From contig JACQSW010000017.1 of NCBI GenBank assembly GCA_016211095.1, positions 1-12,671 on the forward strand: a DNA stretch of 12,671 nt. The letters run 5' to 3'. This DNA comes from Candidatus Woesearchaeota archaeon (GTDB lineage Archaea; Nanobdellota; Nanobdellia; SCGC-AAA011-G17; GW2011-AR17). The translations under genes and the position numbers were made by a program. Below the pieces are notes generated by a model, which was not told the DNA's origin, did not search any database, and saw only the letters and a list, made by a program, of their open reading frames with translations. The first letter of the stretch is position 1, and each line of letters starts with the position of its first letter. Shown here piece by piece: positions 7,073-12,671 of the stretch.

Positions 7073-8539
7073 TTAATATTTTATTGAGTTTATGTGAGGG
7101 ACAGCGGAGAGAGCATATTCTAAGCCGCGCTTTGTACTTGAATAAATAGTGAACAAAACATCCCCTTTCTTCACAACATTATCCTTCTTAACACGTATGT
7201 ATAAGCCCGCTGTTTTGTCCCTTGGTGCACCCGCATATCTTGCTAGTTTGGCGACCTCGCTGTTACTCACACCCCTTACAACACCGTCATGCTCCGCTTT
7301 GATGGATTTGAAATATTTCGCTTTAGGGATTTTAATATGCTTCCTTCCCCCTTGTGCCCGAACTATCTCCATAAATTTAGCGTAAGCTTTGCCAGAATCC
7401 AAAATGTCTAACACGACATCCCTCGCTTTTTTAAGCCCCGTCATCTCTAACAACTTCGTCGCTATCAACACAGATTTTTCCCTCAAGTCGTTCGGGCCGT
7501 TGCCTTTTAGCACGTTTAATACGTCAGCAACTTCAAGGGCTGGGCCGACGCCGTTGCCTACTGGCTGTGAGCCATCAGTTAAAACTATCCCTATTTTTAG
7601 TTTCAAAAATTTTCCTAGCGAAGTGAATTCTTGGCCGAGCTCTTTAGCCGCTTTTTTAGTAGCAACTTTCGAACCCGCGCCGAAAGGAATGTCAATCAAT
7701 ACGTGAGTAGCCCCAACTGCTTTTTTCTTCGCTAAGATGCTTGCAAGCATCATTCCCTTAGGGTCAACGCTTAAAGGGTGCCTAACTCTTATGAGTTTGT
7801 CATCTGCCCCTGCAATATTCATTGCCCCGCCCCAAACCATGCAGCCGTTCGTGGCTTTAACAACCTCTTTTATCTTCTCTACTGAGAGCGAAACCGGCGC
7901 TAAGATTTCAAATGCGTCGCTTGTACCGCTTGCTGAAGTTATTGCTCTTGAGCTAGTTTTTGGCATTGTGAACCCTGCAGCAGCTATTATTGGGACAATT
8001 ACCATTGTTGCCCTTCCACTAACTCCGCCGATGCTGTGTTTGTCAAGTATTGGGGATTTACCGAAATGCACAGTGTCACCGTTTGAGACTATTGAGTTTG
8101 TCAAATAAACTGTTTCTTTTAAGGATAAGCCGTTGATGTAGCAACCAGAAACAAAGTAGGTTAATTCTGTTTCGCTCAACCTGTTTTCAACAATGTCCTT
8201 CACTATCGTGTTGATTTCTGCTTTTGTTAATTTGTAGCCGTCTAATTTTTTTCTGATATAACTAATAGAATTAGGCTTGGGGGTGGGCAACAGCTCAACA
8301 TGCACTCCCTCTTCAACGTCAAGCTCTTTAAAGACTTCGTCAAAAAATCCGATTTCTCCTGGCTCAACGCCCTTGCTGGAGATGTCTATCACCATTACTG
8401 ATTCTTTCTTCGTTTTTAACCTGCGTATTTTTACTCTTTCCAATGCATGGAGGTCTAATGATTTTGCGTCCTCTTCGTTGAGCACTGCAACTAGCGGGCC
8501 GCCCGTTGAGAGGTTGATGCGCTTAACTTTTAGTTTCAT
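7073..8539 (-). CDS. deoA: AMP phosphorylase (archaeal thymidine-phosphorylase-like)
   Basis: Splits AMP (in studied archaea also CMP and UMP) with phosphate into the base and ribose 1,5-bisphosphate, the first step of the archaeal nucleotide salvage route that feeds form III RuBisCO. From ATG 8537-8539 the product is 488 aa, close to characterised archaeal AMP phosphorylases. Residues 1 to about 85 are the beta-rich N-terminal domain found in archaeal members. The helical and phosphate-binding domain follows, with KHSIGGVSGRAT at 167-178 and the family signature SSRAITSASGTSDAFE at 196-211. GAGSKVATKKAA and DGSQPVGNGVGPALE complete the expected core. An in-frame ATG five codons upstream exists, but ATG 8539 is followed by the conserved MKLKVK start and has GGGGG upstream. 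The gene overlaps the upstream AI-2E family gene by 17 nt, so the two are probably coupled. The symbol deoA is used in the archaeal sense. Confidence 0.94.
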   Translation of the reverse strand: MKLKVKRINLSTGGPLVAVLNEEDAKSLDLHALERVKIRRLKTKKESVMVIDISSKGVEPGEIGFFDEVFKELDVEEGVHVELLPTPKPNSISYIRKKLDGYKLTKAEINTIVKDIVENRLSETELTYFVSGCYINGLSLKETVYLTNSIVSNGDTVHFGKSPILDKHSIGGVSGRATMVIVPIIAAAGFTMPKTSSRAITSASGTSDAFEILAPVSLSVEKIKEVVKATNGCMVWGGAMNIAGADDKLIRVRHPLSVDPKGMMLASILAKKKAVGATHVLIDIPFGAGSKVATKKAAKELGQEFTSLGKFLKLKIGIVLTDGSQPVGNGVGPALEVADVLNVLKGNGPNDLREKSVLIATKLLEMTGLKKARDVVLDILDSGKAYAKFMEIVRAQGGRKHIKIPKAKYFKSIKAEHDGVVRGVSNSEVAKLARYAGAPRDKTAGLYIRVKKDNVVKKGDVLFTIYSSTKRGLEYALSAVPHINSIKY

Positions 8540-9524
8540 AAAATTTGCCCCCAAAATATTTTATGCAAAGAATAAAAAAAACCAATACTAACGGCCCGGT
8601 TATTAGCCCCATTAAGCCGAAAAATTTTAGCCCGCCGAGAACGCCGAGAAGGGTTATGAGGGGGTGTACTTTTGCTTTTTCCCCTATGAGTTTGTGTTTC
8701 CAAATGGTGTCAAGGATGATGGTTAAAACGATTAATCCATAAAGTGCTATGCCAAAGGCCTGCCAAGTTTGGCCTGTTAATAATTTGAAGAGGCTTAACG
8801 GAACCCAAACTGTTGCTGGGCCAACAACCGGCAAAATGGCAAAAACTGCAACTAATAGCCCTAATAATGCGGGCGCTTTTACCCCCAACAAGAAGAATCC
8901 TAGCGCTGCAGCAGCTCCCTGCACTACTGCAACCACGATTGATCCATACATTAAAGCGTCTAATAGGTTTTTTGATTGTTCAAAAATCTTTTTTTTATAA
9001 TGAACCTCTACTGGAAGAATTTCATAAATTGCACCAACTATTTTTTCACCTTGCTTGAAGCTGAAGAAGAGGGTAAATAGGATTACGATGAGGGCTATCC
9101 CTTTTTGCGGCAGCGAAAGCACCAAATCAGATGCGAGTCTGGAAATGTAGCTTAATGATTTAGCAAGTATTTGGTCTGCATAGATTGAAAAAGAACCGCC
9201 AAAATATTTGTCAACAAAATCTATCACGAGTTGAATGTCTATTCTATGATAAAAAATAAGGGCTTCATCAATTAACAGGTCTATTAGAACTGCCAATGGC
9301 AACACGATGGCTACAACAACCGCAAGCAAGCTTATCGCAGAAGACAAATCATCATGCTTAACCACTTTTTTTATGAGAAGGTGCAGCGGATAGAAAATGT
9401 AAGCAAGAAATAAGCCCGCAATGATGGGGTTAAAGAATGGCTTGAGCATAAAAAATGAGAGGTATGCAAGTATCAGGAAAGAAGCTAAAAAAAAGTATTT
9501 GGTATAAGTTTGGAAAATTTTCAA
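8523..9524 (-). CDS. AI-2E family transporter-like membrane protein
   Basis: A 333-aa polytopic protein of the AI-2E/YdiK/PerM family (PF01594). Pairs of helices lie at about 10-50 and 60-85, a soluble loop follows (about 86-135), and the helices at about 140-325 contain the usual motifs: FFSFKQGEKI, GVKAPALLGLL..FAILPVVGP, WVPLSLFKLLTGQ, and near the end PLITLLGVLGGLKFFGLMGLITGPL. Family members have been linked to export of autoinducer-2 or to sodium/proton exchange, but the substrate cannot be read from sequence, and AI-2 itself is unlikely here. The start codon is TTG (9522-9524), fixed by GAGGTG at 9530-9535. The 3' end overlaps AMP phosphorylase by 17 nt, so both are in one transcript. 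Whether they share a function is unknown. Confidence 0.9.
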   Translation of the reverse strand: MKIFQTYTKYFFLASFLILAYLSFFMLKPFFNPIIAGLFLAYIFYPLHLLIKKVVKHDDLSSAISLLAVVVAIVLPLAVLIDLLIDEALIFYHRIDIQLVIDFVDKYFGGSFSIYADQILAKSLSYISRLASDLVLSLPQKGIALIVILFTLFFSFKQGEKIVGAIYEILPVEVHYKKKIFEQSKNLLDALMYGSIVVAVVQGAAAALGFFLLGVKAPALLGLLVAVFAILPVVGPATVWVPLSLFKLLTGQTWQAFGIALYGLIVLTIILDTIWKHKLIGEKAKVHPLITLLGVLGGLKFFGLMGLITGPLVLVFFILCIKYFGGKFYETKS

Positions 9525-9567
9525 TAGTTCACCTCTATTTTGAGATGACTATAAACAGCTTTTTTTG

Positions 9568-9580
9568 TTTTTAAATATAT
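9568..9580 (-). promoter_or_regulatory. TATA box of the AI-2E-like / AMP phosphorylase unit
   Basis: The minus strand reads ATATATTTAAAAA, centred about 50 nt before the TTG start at 9524. This leaves a leader of about 24 nt carrying the GAGGTG at 9530-9535. No promoter was seen between the two genes. Confidence 0.6.
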
Positions 9581-9613
9581 CGATGAAGCACTTCCGAATG
9601 TAGCGATAGAAAG

Positions 9614-9621
9614 TTTTAAAA
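9614..9621 (+). promoter_or_regulatory. TATA box of the RimB/RimK/Dph6 operon
   Basis: TTTTAAAA after GAAAG (BRE-like) is centred about 28 nt before the TTG codon at 9645, which predicts a leaderless transcript. This is the only promoter visible for the four-gene operon that ends at 11905. Confidence 0.5.
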
Positions 9622-9644
9622 GGCGAAAAAGTTGTTGGTTAACT

Positions 9645-9977
9645 TTGCCCTTGAAAAGAGAAATAATTGGACTAACAGAGCCTATAAAAATAGGCGAAGA
9701 AGAAATCATGGCTAGGATAGATACTGGGGCAAAGTACAATTCTATATGCAAAACCTTAGCAGAAAAACTATCGCTAGGGCCACCAATAAAAACGATAAGG
9801 ATAAAATCCTCAACGGGGAAAGAGCGAAGGTCAATGGTGCAAACAGAAATAGAAATGAAAGGCAGAAAATTAGCAACAGTTTTCAATATTGCTGACAGGC
9901 AACACATGAAATATGACGTGTTAATCGGTTATGACTTATTAAAAAAGGAGGGCTTCTTAATAGATCCAACCTTATGA
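9645..9977 (+). CDS. RimB-like retropepsin-fold protein (RimK-associated putative protease, PF05618 type)
   Basis: This 110-aa product belongs to the family often called 'ATP-dependent zinc protease', whose fold and D-T-G-A motif match retropepsin-like aspartic proteases and which is repeatedly found next to RimK ligases. The motif ARIDTGAKYNSI is at residues 23-34, with D26 as the likely catalytic aspartate. The second hallmark, HMKYDVLIGYDLL, is at 87-99, and the C-terminus is GFLIDPTL. In Pseudomonas, RimB is reported to counteract glutamylation of ribosomal protein S6 by RimK. The start is a TTG at 9645 (another TTG at 9651 is possible); no ATG lies near the N-terminus and the TATA distance fits 9645. 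Its stop overlaps the next start as ATGA (9974-9977), implying tight coupling to the ligase. The gene symbol is left blank because archaeal naming is not settled. Confidence 0.85.
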   Translation: MPLKREIIGLTEPIKIGEEEIMARIDTGAKYNSICKTLAEKLSLGPPIKTIRIKSSTGKERRSMVQTEIEMKGRKLATVFNIADRQHMKYDVLIGYDLLKKEGFLIDPTL

Positions 9978-11068
9978 AACTCGCAGTCGTAGGTTTAGGC
10001 GGACCGGGAGGGGAGTTAATCCTGGAAAGGGCAAAGCAGTATTTTGATAAGACGGACTTCATTAACATCAAGAGTTTAAAGATAAAAGCGTCTTCAAGCA
10101 AACTCGAAGTTTTTAATGGAAACAAAAACTTAGAAGAATACGACTGTGTTTATCTTAGGGGATCTTACAAGTACGAACTGCTTCAAACAGCAATAACAAA
10201 GGCGCTGCACGAAAAAGTGTACGTTCCATTTCGCTCTTCAGCCTTCAGCATCTGCCACAACAAGCTATTAACCCTCGTAGCATTACAAAAAAAGAAAGTC
10301 CCAATTCCAGAAACATATTTTGCGGCAACAACAAAAGAAGCCAAAAAAATTTTGGAAGGTGTAAATTATCCTATCATTGTCAAGGTGCCTAGCGGGAGCC
10401 AAGGCAAGGGAGTGATGTTTGCGGACAGCTTAGCATCAGCAAGGAGCGTGCTTGACGCCTTGGAAACATTCAATCAGCCATACATAGTCCAGGAATACGT
10501 TGAGTCTGGCTCAAAAGATGTTAGGGTGATAGTCACTGGCGACAAAGTTGTTGCCTCGATGGAAAGGACAGCGGTAAGAGAGGAGATTCGGGCGAACATA
10601 CACCTCGGGGGAGTCGGCAAAAACACTATTTTGAGCGATGACGAAAAGCAGATGGTGATAAAAGCAGCCAACGCTGTCGGGGCAGACGTGTGCGGAGTCG
10701 ACCTAATACGCGGAAACAAAACAGTAGTCCTAGAAGTTAATACCTCCCCAGGAATGGAAGGCGTGATGAAAGCCACAAAAAAAGATGTGCCTGGCATGAT
10801 AGCCCAATTTTTGCATGAAAAAAGCGTTGAATTCAAAACAAAAAAAAACGACGGCGACACTGTTAAGGTTATGAACGATTTGAAAAAAGAAGATTTAAAA
10901 ATAAGAAAAATAATGACTAACCTAAACGTAAAGGCAGGAATGATCAAGCTTCCAAGCATTATCACAAAAATAAGCGGCTTCAACGACGATGATGATGTCA
11001 TTATAGAAGCGGACAAGGGGACAGTAAAAATAAAGAGGCATTCAATCAAGCGCGGAGGAGATGATTAG
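9974..11068 (+). CDS. rimK: RimK-type ATP-grasp amino-acid ligase with AbrB-like C-terminal extension
   Basis: ATP-grasp enzyme of the RimK/LysX/MptN group, which joins an amino acid (often glutamate) to a protein or cofactor terminus through an acylphosphate. Residues 1-95 are the N-terminal domain. The ATP-binding core has PIIVKVPSGSQGKGV at 133-147, DVRVIVTGDKVVASMER at 182-198 and the RimK-specific R-A-N-I-H-L-G-G at 206-213. The Mg2+-binding VLEVNTSPGMEG is at 252-263. It resembles bacterial RimK closely, but it is 364 aa against about 300. The extra 70 residues end in a segment (about 318-356, GMIKLPSIITKISGFNDDDDV...GTVKIKR) that follows the SpoVT/AbrB swapped-hairpin pattern. The ATGA overlap with the RimB-like gene and the position before dph6 suggest a protein of the translation apparatus as substrate; a coenzyme F420 or tetrahydromethanopterin role (CofF, MptN) is an alternative. 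Confidence 0.9.
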   Translation: MKLAVVGLGGPGGELILERAKQYFDKTDFINIKSLKIKASSSKLEVFNGNKNLEEYDCVYLRGSYKYELLQTAITKALHEKVYVPFRSSAFSICHNKLLTLVALQKKKVPIPETYFAATTKEAKKILEGVNYPIIVKVPSGSQGKGVMFADSLASARSVLDALETFNQPYIVQEYVESGSKDVRVIVTGDKVVASMERTAVREEIRANIHLGGVGKNTILSDDEKQMVIKAANAVGADVCGVDLIRGNKTVVLEVNTSPGMEGVMKATKKDVPGMIAQFLHEKSVEFKTKKNDGDTVKVMNDLKKEDLKIRKIMTNLNVKAGMIKLPSIITKISGFNDDDDVIIEADKGTVKIKRHSIKRGGDD

Positions 11069-11219
11069 GTTGGCTCGATGCCCATTCGTAGACAGGGAAT
11101 GCACAAAGGAGTGCAAGGCTTATGATGAGAGCAAAGCAGAAAAGTGCTTAGTGCTTCACAGAAGTGACAGAACAAATAGGCTGCTTAACTTTATAGAAAA
11201 AAAGATTGGCGGAAGGTAA
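11061..11219 (+). CDS. 52-aa four-cysteine protein, possible metal binder
   Basis: This short frame fits exactly between the ligase and dph6: it overlaps the ligase stop by 8 nt and ends 2 nt before the dph6 ATG. GGAGG (11054-11058) stands just before its ATG; an in-frame TTG three codons later (11070) has a more normal spacing from the same site. The product starts MIRLARCPF and has Cys at 7, 14, 18 and 29 (C-x6-C-x3-C-x10-C), then a basic helical tail (HRSDRTNRLLNFIEKKIGG). Four cysteines in 23 residues in a cytoplasmic operon suggest a zinc site or an iron-sulfur cluster. I do not know the family. Tight packing, a Shine-Dalgarno and the Cys pattern all argue that it is real. Confidence 0.75.
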   Translation: MIRLARCPFVDRECTKECKAYDESKAEKCLVLHRSDRTNRLLNFIEKKIGGR

Positions 11220-11221
11220 AC

Positions 11222-11905
11222 ATGAAAATTGGGGTTTTGTACAGCGGCGGTAAAGATTCAACGCTAGCTGCTTTCTTAGCCAAAAAGCAGGGATACGAAC
11301 TATGCTGCCTTATTGTGATGAAATCCGCTAACCCCCACTCTTACCTGTTTGATACTTCAAATATAGACCTTGTTGAGCTGCAAAGCGAATCCATGCAAAT
11401 ACCCCTCGTGTTCGGGCATACCTCCGGAAAAAAAGAGGAAGAAGTTGAGGACCTAAAAAATTTTGTCGAGATAGCAAAAAAGAATTACGGCATAAAGGGG
11501 CTTGTTATGGGGGCGCTTACTTCTGATTACAAAAAAAGGAGAATAGAAAAAGTAGGAAAGGACCTCGGCTTAAAAATAATCAGCCCCCTGGACGGATTGA
11601 AAGCCGAAAAGTCCCTTGATTATTTAGCGGAAAACAATTTTGAAGTTGTCATTGTAGGCATCGCTAACGCTTTGGACTCAAGCTGGCTTGGAAGGAAGCT
11701 CAACAAAAAATTTTTAGAAGAGCTGGAAGCAACGAATAAGAAAAATAATTCCCATATTGGGTTTGAAGGCGGAGAATTCGAAACGTTCGTAACGGACTGC
11801 CCATTATTCGAAAAAAGGATTCGGCTGCTCGAAGGAAAAAGGGTTATAAGCGACGATCATAATGGTGTGCTCAAAATTGTTAAAGCAACATTAGAAAACA
11901 AATAA
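11222..11905 (+). CDS. dph6: Diphthine--ammonia ligase (Dph6)
   Basis: Dph6 uses ATP and ammonium to amidate diphthine on the conserved histidine of elongation factor 2, the last step of diphthamide synthesis. The 227-aa product is of typical archaeal length. It opens with the PP-loop SGGKDS at residues 8-13 in MKIGVLYSGGKDST. It contains MGALTSDYKKRRIEKV..DLGL at about 96-117 and the family hallmark EGGEFETFVTDCPLF at 182-196. One departure is SPLDGLK (121-127), where relatives usually have SPLWG. ATG 11222 follows the Cys protein by 2 nt, with GGAAGGT as ribosome binding site. It is the last gene of the operon that begins at 9645. The related N-type PP-loop family (ATP_bind_4) includes proteins of unproven function, but the hallmarks fit Dph6 well. 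Confidence 0.9.
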   Translation: MKIGVLYSGGKDSTLAAFLAKKQGYELCCLIVMKSANPHSYLFDTSNIDLVELQSESMQIPLVFGHTSGKKEEEVEDLKNFVEIAKKNYGIKGLVMGALTSDYKKRRIEKVGKDLGLKIISPLDGLKAEKSLDYLAENNFEVVIVGIANALDSSWLGRKLNKKFLEELEATNKKNNSHIGFEGGEFETFVTDCPLFEKRIRLLEGKRVISDDHNGVLKIVKATLENK

Positions 11906-11907
11906 GC

Positions 11908-12249
11908 CTAAACCCTGCCGTAAACGTCTTCATGCCTTGTTATGTCTTCTTCATCAAATTCTCCAAAACTTATCTCCAAAACTCTCCCCCCTTTTTCTGA
12001 AGAAAGCCTGTGCTTCACTTTTTTTGGTATGAATATTTTTTCCCCTTTTTTTGGCTGCAAAACTTTCTGATCTAATTCTACCTTTAGCCCGTCATCCAGC
12101 ATAACCCACAATTCTTCCCTCTTTTCGTGGCTCTGCTTGCTAAGGATCCCTTTAGGGTTTAGTGTTAAGATTTTTACGGTCGTTTGCTCGTTAAGGGCGA
12201 ACTGTTCAAATTTGCCCCAAGGCTTATTTACAACGAACGTTTTTCCCAT
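11908..12249 (-). CDS. Small cupin, mannose-6-phosphate isomerase type II-like
   Basis: A stand-alone 113-aa cupin resembling the C-terminal domain of bifunctional mannose-6-phosphate isomerase/GDP-mannose pyrophosphorylase (PF01050). It opens with NKPWGKFEQF (8-17). VKILTLNPKG then leads into QSHEKREELWVML (39-51), GEKIFIPKKVKHRL (69-82) follows, and it ends with GEFDEEDITRHEDVYGR. H41, E46 and H80 are likely metal ligands; the position of the second usual His is E or K here, so metal binding and isomerase activity are uncertain. If active it would interconvert fructose-6-phosphate and mannose-6-phosphate for glycan synthesis, possibly including N-glycans of surface proteins such as the one at 1-2738. 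It ends only 2 nt from the convergent dph6. Confidence 0.85.
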   Translation of the reverse strand: MGKTFVVNKPWGKFEQFALNEQTTVKILTLNPKGILSKQSHEKREELWVMLDDGLKVELDQKVLQPKKGEKIFIPKKVKHRLSSEKGGRVLEISFGEFDEEDITRHEDVYGRV

Positions 12250-12271
12250 AACTTGTTTATATTTTTTTTAA

Positions 12272-12281
12272 GTTTATATAA
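12272..12281 (-). promoter_or_regulatory. TATA box of the cupin gene
   Basis: The minus strand reads TTATATAAAC, centred 28 nt before ATG 12249. This is the distance expected for a leaderless message, and no Shine-Dalgarno is present. A second AT-rich element at about 12257-12266 is too close to the start to serve. Confidence 0.6.
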
Positions 12282-12313
12282 TTTTGTTCGATGAAATTCG
12301 CTTAACGCAAAGA

Positions 12314-12323
12314 TTTATAAATA
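12314..12323 (+). promoter_or_regulatory. TATA box of the right-edge gene
   Basis: TTTATAAATA follows AAAGA (BRE-like) and is centred about 33 nt before ATG 12351, which predicts a very short leader. Confidence 0.5.
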
Positions 12324-12350
12324 AATTAATCACTCAAAAGTTGTTATAAA

Positions 12351-12671
12351 ATGGGTCTCGACAAAGTATTCGGGCAAGCAGAAAAAGTTGAAGAAGAAAA
12401 GAAGCTAGAAATCGTTGCTAGTGCGGAAAGCCTTAAGGATAAGCGCATAGCTGACCTTTTAGCATTTGGAAAAACGTTCTACAGCGACAAAAAAGATAGC
12501 GATGGCAGGTGGGTTGGTGTGCCTGATGCTCTTCGACAAGCTTTGGACTACGCAGGCAAAGAGGGTTTTGTTGCTTCTATGCCCGAATTGATAGTAGCCA
12601 AATGCTTAGCGGATAAAAGTCATGATTTTTGGAGGAATTGGTATACTACCCTTTCTGAGGAGGATATAGGC
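12351..12671 (+). CDS. Unknown protein, N-terminal part (runs off right edge)
   Basis: An open frame of 107 codons begins at ATG 12351 and has no stop before the edge. The product begins MGLDKVFGQAEKVEEEKK, a charged helix; a helical region KRIADLLAFGKTFYSDKKDS and a Trp-containing segment (GRWVGVPDALRQALDYAGK) follow. There is no signal peptide or membrane helix in the visible part, and I recognise no family. The reading frame is supported by the well-placed TATA box. It is divergent from the cupin. Confidence 0.65.
   Translation, partial: MGLDKVFGQAEKVEEEKKLEIVASAESLKDKRIADLLAFGKTFYSDKKDSDGRWVGVPDALRQALDYAGKEGFVASMPELIVAKCLADKSHDFWRNWYTTLSEEDIG

Noticed and set aside
9578..9608. TATCG...CGATA dyad and GAAGCACTTC in the AI-2E/rimB-like intergenic region
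   Set aside because: The arms are short and of the sort expected by chance in AT-rich DNA; nothing links them to the promoters beyond location.
9521..10125. Minus-strand frames of 128 and 80 codons opposite the rimB-like and rimK genes
   Set aside because: They cover recognised genes and the divergent promoter region; their sequence is a typical antisense translation.
11114..11130. ATGATGA resembling a C box of a C/D-box sRNA
   Set aside because: It lies inside the coding sequence of the Cys-rich gene, and no matching D box or terminal stem was found.

Overview
The window looks like a piece of a small-genome archaeon, most likely a DPANN-type lineage (Woesearchaeota/Pacearchaeota-like; the exact lineage is my inference). 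The DNA is AT-rich and gene dense. It carries an archaeal SecF-SecD pair in the order secF-secD, an archaeal AMP phosphorylase, a Dph6 diphthamide enzyme (archaeal/eukaryotic), TATA boxes rather than -35/-10 promoters, and ribosome binding sites of the GAGGTGAT type. No rRNA, tRNA, CRISPR array, insertion sequence or phage gene was seen.

Layout. 1-2738 (minus) is the 5' part of a very long gene that runs off the left edge: a secreted, Cys-containing, single-pass surface protein with a cytoplasmic tail of tandem repeats. It is divergent from secF-secD (2916-5547, plus), the auxiliary motor subunits of the Sec translocon, followed by a 63-aa membrane/coiled-coil protein. The divergent region between them holds a symmetric repeat arrangement that resembles an operator. 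Next come apt (minus, adenine phosphoribosyltransferase) and, divergent from it, an unrecognised Lys-rich 191-aa protein (plus). 7073-9524 (minus) is a two-gene overlapping unit: an AI-2E-family membrane protein, then AMP phosphorylase. From 9645 to 11905 (plus) lies a tight four-gene operon: RimB-like retropepsin-fold protein, RimK-type ATP-grasp ligase with an AbrB-like tail, a 52-aa four-cysteine protein, and Dph6. The window closes with a small mannose-6-phosphate-isomerase-type cupin (minus) and the start of an unrecognised gene (plus) cut by the right edge.

How they fit together. Apt (adenine + PRPP to AMP) and AMP phosphorylase (AMP + phosphate to adenine + ribose 1,5-bisphosphate) together could pass ribose out of PRPP while recycling adenine; the onward enzymes (R15P isomerase, form III RuBisCO) are not in this window. 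The RimB/RimK/Dph6 operon groups three enzymes whose known relatives act on the translation apparatus (ribosomal protein S6 glutamylation; EF-2 diphthamide), so it reads as a protein-modification cluster. This is the most interesting part of the window.

Expression signals fall into two classes that help choose starts: genes with a TATA box centred about 28-34 nt before the start and no Shine-Dalgarno (secF, apt, rimB-like, cupin; probably the last gene), and genes with TATA about 50-60 nt before the start plus a clear Shine-Dalgarno (surface protein, AI-2E protein, 191-aa protein).
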